NCBI GenBank assembly: GCA_023055505.1
Contig: JALIRH010000145.1
Coordinates: 620,001 to 684,000, forward strand
Source: Callipepla californica brunnescens
Taxonomy: Eukaryota; Chordata; Aves; Galliformes; Odontophoridae
Direction: 5' to 3'
Length of the DNA: 64,000 nt
Position numbers and translations under genes: made by a program. How positions within the stretch are numbered: the first letter of the stretch is position 1; each line of letters starts with the position of its first letter. Below, piece after piece: positions 10,289 to 21,979 of this stretch. Under the pieces are notes generated by a model. That model ran no database searches, was not told where the DNA came from, and worked only from the letters and a program-made list of their open reading frames with translations.

Positions 10289-12848
10289 ACAGAGAAAAGT
10301 TTTTGTTGCAACTATGTTATACTGCAAGGGTAAGCAAAGTCGGTAAGAAGTTGTAAAAAACAAAGTGGATGAGCAAACATCAGTAGTAATATTTTCTTTG
10401 TAATAGATAAGGAAACAAAAACAATTATTTAGTTACTTCAGAGAAAAAGGGAAGATAAAGGGAAAGGGAAAGGCTCTAATTATCAGAAGGGAAATACACT
10501 GGAGGAAAAAAAGTGAAATTTTTAAGTATTTGCTCTGCTTCACTTCACTCAAAAGGACTCTTGTGTGAAATGATTAATTATGCTGGGAGTAGATGAAGAA
10601 CATAAGAGAACAGACATCAACACTGTTAAGAAGCAAATGAGAAAATAGCTGGACCAAATTAATGTTTTGAATCAGCAGGGCCAGATTAAATACATCAGAG
10701 GAAATTAGGTGCTAAAGGAATTAGTCAATGAACTTTCACAGACAATGGCAAATAATTTTACAGAACTCCAAGGAGATTCTGGACTGCAGATTAGTAACTT
10801 GGCATGAGTTACAGGAAAAATATCAGTTAATCAGAGACGTAACATTACAAAAAAAAAAAAAAAAAAAAAGTCTTACAGTAAGTAACTGTTAGAATGATGT
10901 TTGAGGTACAGAGCAAAAATAATAGTCGTATTTCACATATATAGCTTATATATGTGAGAAAAAAAAAGGAATGTCATAAGTATTATTTACTGCCTAATAA
11001 ACATATTTAGAAGTATAATTCAGCATATATTTTTAAAATATAGCCAACAGAATAGAAGCCCAGGAAAAATCAGACAGTATCTATGCCAGATATTAACAGA
11101 AGCAGTTCAAGAAACAGACATCTATTATCACTCATTAAGTAGTTTAAATTTGTCATAACTGTAATTAATCTCTAAGAATTCTTAACCTATTTATGATATC
11201 CTTAGTTGTAACAGATCTTTCCTCATAAATAAAACTTGTTAAGCTATAGCATTTATTTCTTACATTCAGAAGAAAAACTAGGAAGAGCATGAAGACGTGA
11301 CTTACTTATGACGATAAATACTTCAATATTCAGTACTGTACTGCTGGGCTCTTCTTTTGCCTCTTGAGCCTTAGAAATGGCTAATCCATCCATGGGACAT
11401 GAGAAAAAGATATACTACACCAGTCTCTTCAACATAATTCAGTTAATGGTGACAGATAAGTATCACCATCACCTTCAGTGCTCCTCATATCACATTTCCT
11501 ATTTCTCTTCCAAATTTGAGTCAATTGATATCAAGATGATGCATACTTTGTTTCCAATATCATGAAATTTTCAGCAGGTGTAAATAAATATGATACCAAA
11601 AACTGATTTGCACAGTCTATTGCATACATAGAACAAATACTTTTGTTTTTAAATAAACTGGAGGATAATAGGGTAAGAGGAAAAAAAAAAAAAAAAAACC
11701 AACTTAAAAGGAAAGCTATAATTTTGAATATTTAATAACATACATACCCCAAATCTTTATCTGCAAGCCCATTTTCAATTTTTCCAAACTTTTTAATGAA
11801 ACAATACATAATCTCTAATTCTTACGAAAACACAATTGAGTATCATGTGATTCAGATAGTAGAGATATTAAAAATTAAAGCATTATTATTTTTTCAAATC
11901 TTAATTTATCATCTTATTTGCTGTAAAAAGTAAACCTTTAGGTAGTTCTTCTCTTTCACAATATTCAAATATCTTAATAGGGTTTCTTGTACTGTAAAAG
12001 TGTTGAACAAGATCACAAACTGGCCAACTGCACATCTTGTTCAATTTCCAACAGTGAATAAGTTCCTGGACTATGTCATGTTGTAACCTATTAAATAAAT
12101 AGTTGAATAAATAGTTCAGTATAACGACAATTCCCAGTCAAAACATAATAAGTACTATTAGAACTAAAAAGCACGTTTGACCTCCAGGTCATGAGTGACT
12201 TAGGACAGGAATACACAAGGAACTATGCAGTGGTATGTAGGTACATCAGTCTATTCTAATACATTATTGTGACAGACATCACACATATAGAAACCCAATA
12301 TCTCTGCATGGACAGTATACTGCCTTTATGGTTGTGTGCACATTTGAGTGTGTACATCTTTCTCATCGTTGCTTGTGACAAAAATGTCATGATTTATTAA
12401 TAGTTTTGGTATTGAGCTGCCCGAGCTTGCAGAATATCAATCATCATACTTTTAAGTTAGATAGAATTATATTTAAAAATAGTTTTTCCCCCTCATTTGC
12501 AATTCTGTCATGCTGATAAAGTGTTGTCAGTTAGTGAGGATATAGGAAATGATAGATTAACTATATATACTCACACAAATATTACAATTTTTTTTTTTTA
12601 CAGATAGAATTTTAGAATTAACTGAGAACCCTCAATATTTCTCACTTTTTCATGGAATGGCCTAGCAAAAACAAACAAAAATATACCTACCAACACTGTC
12701 ACACATAAGGAAAGGCATTAGTGTCATTGAACTAGTACAGGGCAGTTCATGACCAAGTTACTATCAACTCACATTGGCATTTAGTTTTATTCCTCTTGAG
12801 CAAATAGATATATACATCTCCCCTTCCAAGAAAGCAGGAAACTACTGG
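10289..12848. other. 2.6 kb without a gene
   Basis: AT-rich DNA with a 20-A run (10850-10869), an 18-A run (11681-11698), a purine tract near 10440-10480 and a short perfect inverted repeat (10934-10956). No repeat family or open frame of note. Confidence 0.6.
10934..10956. repeat. short perfect inverted repeat
   Basis: The arms CACATATATA and TATATATGTG pair perfectly over 10 bp around a 3-nt loop GCT. It is simple AT-alternating sequence, so it may be chance. Confidence 0.7.
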
Positions 12849-13263
12849 AGAGTACATTGTAGGGCTAGAAAGATGATTAGGGGCCTGGAACTTAGCTCCT
12901 ATTAGAAATGACTGAGAGACCTGGGACTGCTTGGCCTGGAGAAGGGAAAACAGAGGGAACCTTATCTAATAGGTGGGTGTGAAGTGAATTGAGGGTGGGT
13001 TTTTTTTCATTAGTCTTCAGTGAAAAGACAAGGGGCAAGACTCACAAACTGAAACACAGGAAGTTCCATCTCAATATGAGAAACAATTTTTTTACTTTGA
13101 TGTTGACAGAGCCCTGGAACAGGCTGTCTCCTTCTCTGGAGATATTCCAAACCCACCTACTTGCTTTCCCATGATACCTGCCATAGGGAACCTGCTTTGG
13201 AAGGGGTGTTGGACTAGAAGATCTCTAGAGGCTTTCCAACCCCTACAATCCTGTGATTCTATA
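12849..13263 (+). repeat. CR1 LINE, 3' part
   Basis: Plus-strand CR1 3' end. It shows 'aggaagttccatctcaatat', 'ccctggaacaggctgtctcc', 'ttggactagaagatctctag', 'tttccaacccctacaatcct' and an octamer-type tail 'gtgattctat' near 13260. It is 5'-truncated and frame-broken, about 415 bp. Confidence 0.9.
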
Positions 13264-14846
13264 TTTCTCAGAAGCAAAAGGCCAGGGTGGTATTTTTACA
13301 GTGCATTTTAAAATTGCTGCTTGAAATTTCCAAAATTTCAAATTCTCTAAATCTAGTAAATTTTCTTATGCAACATCTTTTGTTCAACTATTCCCACTAC
13401 TTTGCAAACATAATACAGTATAAATTGCTTTATCCTGCTTTCAGTCTTAAAAAAATACACTCATTTTATCCTCATCAACTTTTACTAAGTCTCTGAGTTG
13501 ACCACTGGTTATTTAATTTATCACAGACATAATGGTGCAGAAAACTGAGATACAAGACAACATGGACTAGGTTATACACTCTAGTACATATGTGGAACAT
13601 TTTCTTGGAAGGCTTATATAAAGCCTGCAGGAGTCTACCAGAGAACAAAAGAAAACGTGTGGAAGACCAGGTACCAACATTTGAATGCAGACATGGAAAT
13701 AGGAACACAACCTCTCAAAAAGCATTGTACTGGGTATTTAGGTCAGGTAGGAGAGAACAGATGGATCTTGACAAAAAAAAGGCAGACAGATTTCTGGTTG
13801 ATGTGAGAGGAGAGCTGCCAAAGTACCAGCTGTGGTTGAGAAAGGAGAGCAACCAAATTATTGTTGGTGCCCTTTGTTGGCAGATGTCAAGTTCTGATGT
13901 CTTTCATCTACAAAGGTTTGATTCCCCGAGAACCCATAGAGGAAGGCTTTTTGTTTGTTTGTTTTATAAAGTGCAATATTCTACATATAATACAAAAAGA
14001 AAGCAGTTGACTCTCTCAAGTGTTGGAGTCATATACAGATTGAATAATGAATCGAACTATGTGAATCTTTGCTTCCCAGAGGAGATAAAATAATCAAGCA
14101 GCAGTGTAATTAATCCTTCACATCTTCCTTTTCTTTCTGAACTTGCAATGTGTGCATGCTTTCTAGTAGACCATAAGACAGAATGCTAGCAGAAATTTTA
14201 AATAACAAGACACACAATGTCATTACTGTCTGGAAACTAGATAAACTGTCTAATAATATAGAAGAACTATCCTCAGTAAAGCAGCACGTTATTTCAGTGT
14301 GATGATTCCCCACACAATATAGTTCAGGACAATAGAAAACAGATGCCTTGGGCAGGTGGTATTTAAGGAGTAAACTTGAAAATTGAACAGTTTGATATCA
14401 TATTTCCTCCTTTCTGGAGAAAATTACATAGCTTAGGGAAGTAACATAGCTGTGTTCAGAAAAATTCTTCTTACATAAAGAATAGATTCACAAATTGGCT
14501 TAAGACACTTTTTAGTGCAACTTTCACAAGATTTAAATGCATTTTCTCTTATTTTCAGCTTTTCTATAATCGGAGAAGTGAAAAAAGTTAAAGACCAAAC
14601 ACTAGTATGAATATATACCAAATTGTAAAATTTCTAATTCCTTTGTACATCTAATACAAAAAAGACAAATACAATGCTATGATTATTAGCATACACTTCT
14701 CAAAATCACACAGAGCAGAGCACAAAGACTATGGCCTACAATTCTAGTTCATATAAGGATGTGCTTTTCAAATGAAAATCCCAGAAGATCCCATCTACAC
14801 TATATATATATATATATAATAGCAAAAGGTATGAGGTACCTGTTAA
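13264..14846. other. 1.6 kb unassigned, with one 167-codon open frame
   Basis: Mostly AT-rich and unrecognised. One plus-strand frame at 13590-14093 is open for 167 codons, the longest in the window that is not explained by a mobile element. The product begins MWNIFLEGLYKACRSL and is rich in Arg, Lys and Gln. It resembles no family I know, has no clear domain, and its last third reads through a TTTG run. An (AT)n tract lies at about 14802-14817. The frame is probably chance, or part of an old unrecognised repeat. Confidence 0.5.
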
Positions 14847-15103
14847 TGTCAGAGGGACCAGTGGAAATTAGAAGTTAGGGAAAAAAGAAAAAGAAAAAAG
14901 AAATGCTCACCTGTATCCAGGGATCTAGGATCACAGTAAAGAACTCCACAAAGGAGAGATCTCCAAGAAGAAATCCTTACTCAGTGGCAGTCAGCCCTTA
15001 AATGGGGTCTGAGAGGAGCAACTGCCTTCAGCAACTGGGGGGGGGGAGGGGTTATGTCCTCTGTCAAGGTGGGCAGTTGAGCAGGCATTACAGTCATGAC
15101 ACA
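14847..15103 (-). mobile_element. 3' LTR of provirus 1
   Basis: About 257 bp. It aligns with 18473-18709: shared blocks include 'agagggacc', 'ggatctagga', 'actcca', and 'cagtggcagtcagcccttaa' in both. On the minus strand it runs from TGTGTC to ...CA. It contains a G run near 15040-15048 that the partner lacks. It is short for an ERVL LTR, so internal loss is possible. Confidence 0.75.
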
Positions 15104-15107
15104 CCTG

Positions 15108-15455
15108 GATGATAGAAACACAGAAACACTAGGTTAGAAAAAACCTACAAGATCATCTAGACCAACCATCCTCCTATCACCATCCCTACCCACTAGGCTA
15201 CTAAATCATATCCCTTAGCACCTCATCTAGACACTTCTTGAACAGCTCTAAGAACGGTGACTCCACCACTTCCCTAGGCAGGCCATACCAGTGTCTGACC
15301 ACTCTTTCTGAGAAAAAGATTTTCCTCGTATCCAATCTAAATCTTCCCTGGCACAACTTGTGGCCATTGCCTCTTGTCCTAGTTATCTAGGAGAAGAAGC
15401 TGATCCCTCCCTCATCACAGCCTCCCTTGAGGAAGTTGTGGACTGTGATGAAAAC
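15108..15455 (-). repeat. CR1 LINE 3' part inserted in provirus 1
   Basis: Minus-strand CR1. The tail-like start 'gatgatagaaacacagaaac' (15109-15128) is followed by the reverse of the usual 3' region: 'agatcatctagaccaaccat', 'cttcttgaacagctctaaga', 'tggccattgcctcttgtcct'. It lies between the 3' LTR and the integrase start, where the integrase core is missing. It therefore arrived after the provirus, perhaps with a deletion. Confidence 0.88.
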
Positions 15456-15463
15456 TGACATTG

Positions 15464-15691
15464 TTATGGACAGCTCCCACGCTTCGTCTGTTGCATACAT
15501 GGCCATCTGTCCAGCATGTCGCAGCTTCTGGTGTAGCCAGAGGGCAATGTTCCCAGGAGAGTTTTCACTTCACTGTACTCAAGCCAGTGTTTTGGCTTCA
15601 TCATTTCCCAGTGACTGCAAAAGTTATGCCCAGAAACATAGACACATACAGTCCTCTGTTTAACTGCATTCCACATGTCTAACAACAGCAT
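15464..15691 (-). pseudogene. integrase N-terminal zinc-domain remnant
   Basis: On the minus strand, 15548-15479 encodes a piece with 'WLHQKLRHAGQM'. This has two histidines spaced as in the HHCC zinc domain at the start of retroviral integrases. The cysteine pair and catalytic core would follow but are gone: the frame meets the CR1 insertion. A second frame over 15691-15464 carries the upstream part, so there is at least one frameshift. The assignment rests on position after RNase H and this motif. Confidence 0.5.
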
Positions 15692-15699
15692 GGTTCAGT

Positions 15700-15936
15700 C
15701 TTGCATGGCCCACTGTGCATTCCAAAGAGATAGCCCCTGATACACAGCCCAGCTATCTTTGCAAATTATCATTGCACTATCAGGCTCCTTGGTGATAACC
15801 ATCCACACAGCTCACAACTCTCTGCCCATTGGTTACTTTGACCATCCCCCTTTTCAAACCATATGGTGTCAGCAGACAGATGGTATGCCACTGTTCTCCA
15901 CTTGCTTGGGTTGCCTTTGCTGGACCTATCCATGTA
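15700..15936 (-). pseudogene. retroviral RNase H remnant
   Basis: RNase H normally removes the RNA strand during reverse transcription. Here the minus strand at about 15776-15722 encodes a block with 'IICKDSWAVYQGLSLW', where the Asp of KDS falls at the usual catalytic DS position of ERV RNases H. Sequence just upstream on the minus strand (about 15930-15830) is in keeping with the start of the domain. The frame is broken. Confidence 0.6.
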
Positions 15937-16555
15937 CTAGGCATCTTTAGAAATGCAATATTTCCCTTTCTGGATGGGATTATTTTCTGGTGGAGTAACC
16001 ATCATCTCCTCTGGTGCATCACTGTGGTACTCCACTGGGCCAAGGGTCTTCTGAAGTTCTTCCTTCAACAGTGATGATGATAGACTGCTTCTCTGACTGA
16101 GGAAGGCAACCCAATGTGCCACAGTCTGGACTTCAAACACCCCCATCTTAGGAACATAGGTTAGATCTTTAACCCACCCCTGAATTAGCAATCTTGTTTT
16201 TACCATAATCTTAGCTGTTTCAGTTGTTGCCTCTATCTCCTGCAGTGCAGAATACGTAGCCAACAACTGTTTCTCAATCATACTGTATCTCTCTTCTGCT
16301 CTGTGCCAGACCTCAGACCAAAACAACTGGGGTTCAAACGGAACTCTGGCATTGCCACACTCAGCTGTCCTGAGTGACATGGATGTCCAGTTCAGCTGGG
16401 AGGATAGGATCAAATATACCCAACTCCTGGACTTATTTAACAGCCAGTTTTGCCTGTTGGAAACTCTAGTGCTCTGTTTTCCCCCAGTCCCAGAACTACC
16501 CCTTTTTTCATTAGTCTATACAACAGTCTCAGCAGCTGTGCTAAATGAGGTATAA
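15937..16555 (-). pseudogene. reverse transcriptase C-terminal and connection region
   Basis: A 158-codon minus frame (16413-15937) contains 'EERYSMIEKQLLATYSALQ', typical of the RT-to-RNase H connection of ERVs. It aligns at protein and DNA level with 45034-44800 in provirus 2. The upstream part (16555-16414) aligns with 45180-45036. The catalytic YxDD region seen in provirus 2 is absent: homology stops at about 16556. So the RT is deleted on its N-terminal side. Confidence 0.75.
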
Positions 16556-17066
16556 AATGTGAGAAGTAAATTGTGTTTCTACAGTGAAAGTTTCCAGTAT
16601 TTTTCTGTATACCTAGCAGGACTTACAACCCCCCCTCCTCCCCCTTGCAAACTATTGTGGAAAAAAAAAAATTGGGGTCAGACGTATGGAATTATATGGG
16701 ATATGTGCAGGTCTTATGATCCCACCTTTCTATAATACCTGCACAGTCCTCATTATTTCATCTTTCCTTTCCAGGAGTCTGTATTGCTTTCACACTAGTA
16801 ATTCAAACAGGCAAATGGGCTCATGCTTCGCATGGCCTCTCAATATCACCTGCACCTTCCAGACACTAATACACCTACTAGAGACTGAGCTCACCTATGT
16901 TTGTCTGAAGAGACAGACACCATGTAGTGTTTATGCCCAAGATCTATTCTGGGACTGGGGCAACAGACACCTTATACTCCCAGGGTGAGAGATGCCTGAC
17001 TGCCAGCCTCAACCACATCTGGGTAATGGGAATGGTCTGTCCCCTGAACCTATTAATCATCACTCA

Positions 17067-17134
17067 ATCTCCATTAAACTCACTTGGATCACCATAAATA
17101 ATTGATGTTTCGACACCTGTGGCAAGCAGTGCCA
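17067..17134 (-). pseudogene. retroviral aspartic protease remnant, active-site Asp lost
   Basis: The minus strand encodes 'MALLATGVETSIIYGDPSEF'. The fold around the active site is recognisable, but the D(T/S)G triplet reads A-T-G (codons at 17123-17115), so the catalytic Asp is replaced by Ala. A stop follows shortly after. The position between the gag-like region and the RT remnant is right for a pro domain. Confidence 0.6.
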
Positions 17135-17139
17135 TAATC

Positions 17140-18260
17140 TGCTGTATGTTTTTCCTGGACCAAAAAATTGTGAGCTCAACACAGGGCCTCCAGTCCCATC
17201 TAAAGAGCTTAATTACAGGGGACTAGCATCCCTTGTCATGCCATGAACTGTGTGACTGCCATATCTTCTCCAACAGCTGGCTTAGGCACAGTAGCCCAGG
17301 TCACCAGAGGAGGCTTTTTCCTTTTATTGTGAACCAGGAAACCTTCCAAGTCCCATGTCATTGGTATTTTTTTCAATAGTTGTCAACTCTTGTTTTTTTG
17401 GGGCGATTTTGAATTTTTTGACTGTTCTCCAACTAATTCCATAGCTGGAGGAAATGAGTCGGCTGGAAATCAATTTTTGTCAGTTGAACCCCAGCCCAAA
17501 TTAAACATTTATTTTCAGGATACCTGTATGGGTCCCAACTGAGGAGTCTGCAGGGCAGGTCTCCTGGTTTTTGTTACAGGGAGGACCTTGACCCCTACCA
17601 ATGTTCAAATACTCTATGTGGATCAAAGGTAATCTGTTTCCATGAAATCAGCCACTGGCTCTCTGCTCCCATGTTCTACAAGTAAAATAACCAAGAAGGC
17701 ATACTTTCTCCTGGTTTCTGTCAAAATCATTGGACTAAGTGGACTTAGACACTCTATAGGGTGTCTACCCTATAGAGACGAGCTGTTACAGGAAGGTGGG
17801 TTTGCTCAGGGGGCACCCCTACTGGTCTATCCAGAGCCTTCTTTGTTTTTTTTGAGTGACTAAAGGTCGGATCTTGAAAAGATGGGCATCAATTGAAGCT
17901 TCAAGATCAAATCTTGAATTTTTTTCTTTGGAGTACTCAGAACCATTGATTCAAGGACCTGGGAATTCTCCAGTACTATGTTTTGGATTTGTTTTACAGG
18001 GATAGTCAAAGCTTGATTCTTTTCCTGTTCATACATCAAGTTTTTCTAGTTTATTGATGCAATCACATAATAGTTGTTCTCGTTCTCTAGAGTAAGATTT
18101 GAGAGTTCTGCATGATTAAAAGCATTTAATAGCAGCCATGCCACAGCAGATGCAGCCAGTTGTTGTACCTTTGTGACTAGAACATCATTGTCTAATCTAT
18201 AGAAATATTCCTCTATGGAGGATTGGAATTGAAGGATATTCCCACTGTTATGCAAGGGAC
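17140..18260 (-). pseudogene. gag-like region of provirus 1
   Basis: The place of gag between 5' LTR and protease. The only readable stretch is a 69-codon minus frame at 18255-18046, with 'IEEYFYRLDNDVLVTKVQQL', followed by a hydrophobic-helical piece that is plausible for a capsid-type protein. I cannot match it to a named Gag domain. The rest is broken by stops. It contains two adjacent short hairpins (17734-17777). Confidence 0.4.
17734..17777. repeat. two adjacent perfect hairpins
   Basis: CTAAGT/ACTTAG (6 bp, 2-nt loop, 17734-17747) is followed by CTCTATAGGGT/ACCCTATAGAG (11 bp, 4-nt loop GTCT, 17752-17777). The second is perfect, which is notable in an otherwise decayed provirus. Confidence 0.8.
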
Positions 18261-18447
18261 TCCATTTTTCCTAGCTACCAGTTCATAGTTAAGGGGATAC
18301 CAGAAATCCTGTGATACGCCTTGGTAAATTTTTGACTAAAAGGGCAACATTCTCCCCATAGACCCACTTAAAGATATTCCAATTCCCCCCCAATCCCCTT
18401 CCCCCCCCCCCCTTTTTTTTTTTTTTTAGTATATATATATATATTTG

Positions 18448-18465
18448 GGAATGTCTTGATCACCA
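18448..18465 (-). other. possible primer-binding site of provirus 1
   Basis: On the minus strand, TGGTGATCAAGACATTCC starts 7 nt after the end of the 5' LTR. Retroviral primer-binding sites start with TGG, complementary to the tRNA CCA end. The spacing is a little long, and I cannot match it to a specific tRNA. Confidence 0.3.
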
Positions 18466-18472
18466 AATACAA

Positions 18473-18709
18473 TGGCAGAGGGACCGGTACAAACAAGGAC
18501 ATGTTAGAAGAAAAAAAACCGCACCTATCTCCAAGGATCTAGGACCCCAGAAAAAAACTCCAAGACAAGAGATTTCCATCAAGAGTGCTTTCCACAGTGG
18601 CAGTCAGCCCTTAAATGAGGTCTAGGCTTGGCTCCACCCCTTCTGGACACATTCACCTGTGCTTCCAGGGCTGAGAAGGTCTTCTCTCCAGGTTCATGGT
18701 CATGACTCA
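18473..18709 (-). mobile_element. 5' LTR of provirus 1
   Basis: About 237 bp, aligned with the LTR at 14847-15103. On the minus strand it starts TGAGTC and ends ...GCCA. The outer flanks (GTTAA before 14847, GCAAT after 18709) do not form a clean TSD, so either the ends are slightly off or the flanks have mutated. Confidence 0.7.
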
Positions 18710-20910
18710 GCAATTCCCATACAGTACCTAAGAGTCATTTTTTTCAGCAGCAAGGAACACTGATAAGTGCACTCATAGGAAGAACTGGATAAAAAATGTT
18801 ACCGTTCAGAAAATGAAAAAAGAAAATTGTTTATATTTCTGCAGTTCTTCCAGAATAATTCTGAACATTCCAGAGATTCTGTTCTTATGATGCATGGAAA
18901 TATATACATATTTAAAAATTAAACATACTTCTTCATATATTATTTTCAACCCTCGCTTTCCTAAAACTTTGTGTGTGGGAGTGAGTGAGAAGCAGTAGTA
19001 GAGATTTAAACAGATCAGAATTCTGTGAACAGGTTTATTGGCTAGCTTAGCAAAATCTTTGATCATCAGATTCTGTAGTTAATCCTGTTCTGAGTCACAT
19101 CAGCATCTATTGCACAGAAGAAGATATTAATACTGAACATAAAGTTTCACTGAGAGGGATAAATACAGGAACTACAGCATCTGGAACTCAGTTAAGTACC
19201 TAGCTACAGAACTAGATTCAATCAGTAGCTATTCTGAACAAAATAAGAGCACTGGCAGGAGTATATGGAAATTGAAAATGGAATTTATCTAGCCAGAGAT
19301 GTTACTGGAATCTCTTCCCTTTGCTGATGAACAAATGAAGCATTTTGTTCAGTTCTTTCTAAAACGGGTTATATTTTATTGTTCTGTTCAGTGTTTTTCC
19401 TTTGTGAAACTCATTTTATGAATTTCTTATGTTGTGCAAGGTTGAAAGACATTTTAAAAGTTTTTTTTCTTTGTTTTAGTATCTCTTTCATTTGAATACA
19501 TTATTTCATCTGTCAAGATAACTCGTGTGCTTTTCCATCCTTCCTAGTGTGTCTTACTTTGAATTGCATACCACTCAGAACAAAAAGCTTACTTACCAAG
19601 ATTATCACTTGCTTCATCATTACAGATCTATACACTGTTAAAATTTAGTATATTTTATATGTACAAAAAAAAGAAAAAGAGTGAATTCTGATTTGTATAG
19701 ATAATAACCCCAATTTCTGCCTCTAAGAGTACAGGGAGATGTTTATGCCTCTCATTTTTGCTGCGTAGTCAGTGTTGTTTCTGTATAACTATTTACTTCT
19801 AAAGAACATTGTTGTTTACATGAAAAAGAATTAATCTGAACAAACACAAAGGATTGCAGAGGCACAAAAGTAGGTGCCCCTTTTGTTCCTGTTTTGTTTC
19901 TGTTTCTGTAAATGCTAAGTGTATCTGAGTTATCTCTGAAGCTGGACATGTGGCCATGTATATACGTATGTATTCACTGAATGTGTACATGTGGTATGTA
20001 TGTGCAGACTGGGAATACATGCTCAGCATTGCTACTGGTTACAGAGCTTCAGTAGTTCACCTCTGTCAAGCTGCTTGGTTTGTCCTCTCACTAATACATA
20101 ACTTTTCCAAACCAAATGTGGTCCAGAATTTGCAAAAAAAAAAAAAAAAAAAAAAAAGCAGTAGAAATATCAGTGCACTATGAATAATTGATTTTGTAAG
20201 GTTGGCCCATTTGTAATTCACAGATTGTCTATAAAGAGATTGTGAATTCTGCAAATAATTTTATATTTGAAAACTTTATAAAGATCAAACTCTCAACAAG
20301 ACCCTGAAGCTTATAATGTAAAGCTATTTCTTTGGGTGCATGGCTTTTTCATATATGGTTTATGCTCTTCAGTTTCTTAAGAGTACTCTAAGAAACTTTT
20401 TTTACATCGTTGATTTAATTCAAATGACTTTGTGGTCATTTTGTGGTTTTATGTTATGATCCTTAAGCCTTTTCTGTAGATTTGATGAACTGACCATAAC
20501 ATGAGTCTGATATATCTGATTCACACTATAACACATTTATCTGCTTTTTGACAGGATAAAATAGTATTTATAATCTGTCATGGAACCTCCTTCAAATGGA
20601 ATTACTTTTATCACAGAAATACTTTGTTCAATCACAAAATAAATATGAGAGCATAAAATTAATTTAATACTAACTTTCACACCACCAAAATATTTTCATA
20701 AATGAGAATTACATCAGATATTGTGAATACAATAAGAGTATGTGATTAAGCTATGCCAGAACTCCAAACATACATTACTCTCTACTCATCCAGATACAAT
20801 TGTGATAATACTTTTTTCTTGAATCGTAATTCAATTCATTTTCCTAATTTAAAGACCACTGCTGTGACTGTAGATGATTTGTAAGTTAACCCAGTAGTAA
20901 GATTAATGTT
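18710..20910. other. 2.2 kb without a gene
   Basis: AT-rich unassigned DNA. The only clear feature is a 24-A run at 20134-20157. Small open frames look random. Confidence 0.6.
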
Positions 20911-21715
20911 TCACAGAATCACAGAATTGTAGGGGCTGGAAGGGACCTCTAGAGATCATCTCGTCCAACCCTTCGCCAAAGCAGCTCAAGACGAGGTTGC
21001 ACAGGTAGGCATCCAGCTGTGCCTTGAATGTCTCCAGAAAAGGAGGCTTCACAACCTCTCTGGGCAACCTGTTCCGGTGCTCCATCACCCTCACTGTGAA
21101 GAAGTTCCCACACACATTTGTGTGGAACTTCCTCTGCTTCAGTTTGTGGCCATTTTCCCTTGTCCTATCACCGCATGCACCACTGAGAAGAGTCCAGCCT
21201 TGTCCCTTTGCCTCCCTGTCCTTAGATATTTATAGACATGGATCAGGTCCCCTCTGAGTCTTCTTTTTTCAAGGCTGAACAAGTTTCTCATCCTTTCCAC
21301 AAAAGGGAGGTTTTCTAGGCCCTTTATCCTCCACTGGACTCTTTTCAGGAGATCCTTGCCTTTTTTGTACCGGAGAGCCCAGAACTGGACACAGTACTCC
21401 AGGTGATGCCTCACAAGAACAGAGTAGAGGGGGAGGATCACCTCCATTGACCTGCTGGCTAGTCTTTTTAATGCACCCCTGGATATCATTGGCCTCCTTG
21501 GCCACAAGGGCACACTGCTGGCTCAGGCCAGCCTGTTGTCTACTAGGACCCTCAGATCCTGCTCTGCTGAGCTTCTTTCCATCAGGGTATCTCCTAACCA
21601 GTACCAGTGCATGTAGTTACTCTTCTCCAGGAGGAGACTCTACAATTGCTCTTGTTAAAACTCATCCAATTCCTCTCTGCCCAACTCTCCAGCCTGTCCA
21701 GGTCTCACTTAATGG
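20911..21715 (-). repeat. CR1 LINE, about 800 bp 3' part, well preserved
   Basis: Minus-strand CR1. It begins 'tcacagaatcacagaattgt' (20911 on), the reverse complement of the octamer tail. A 124-codon minus frame (21513-21139) encodes the end of the reverse-transcriptase ORF: '[20 protein letters not shown]' and '[20 protein letters not shown]' match this region of CR1. The remaining 3' UTR is clean. It is 5'-truncated at about 21715 and is one of the least decayed CR1s in the window. Confidence 0.95.
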
Positions 21716-21979
21716 AAGAAAAAAAAGTTCATTCATAAACACTAAAACTTTTAATTTGCACTGAAAAGAAATCTCAGAGGGTATCTAGATATCTTCTGGA
21801 TGGCTGCTTTGCAAATCACCTTCGTTGAATGTTCCATTCAAACCATTCTGACTCATTCCCTTAAATTCTCTTGAGAAGTTTGTTCTCTACATCAGTATGA
21901 GCTGGGAATATAGCATAGGCTCTTTAAAATCTGGACTGTTTAATTTTTATTATGTATTCACACAAAACTATATATTACT

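Larger units (their letters stand above)
14847..18709 (-). mobile_element. ERVL-like provirus remnant 1 with LTR pair
   Basis: A degenerate endogenous retrovirus read right to left. The order on the minus strand is 5' LTR (18709-18473), gag-like region, protease remnant (17134-17067), RT C-terminal and connection part (16555-15937), RNase H (about 15936-15700), integrase N-terminus (about 15691-15464), a CR1 insertion (15455-15108) and the 3' LTR (15103-14847). The pol style matches the ERVL group as I know it. The RT catalytic region is missing between about 16560 and 16680, where a C-rich/A-rich junction lies. The integrase core is missing beside the CR1. Every gene is broken by stops and frameshifts. 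There is no env-like sequence. Confidence 0.8.

Noticed and set aside
13914..13935. tRNA B-box-like 'ggtttgattcc'
   Set aside because: No acceptor stem, A box or anticodon arm could be built around it.
13590..14093. 167-codon open frame as a possible gene
   Set aside because: No recognisable domain, no splice or conservation evidence, and it reads through a TTTG run. Kept only as a note.
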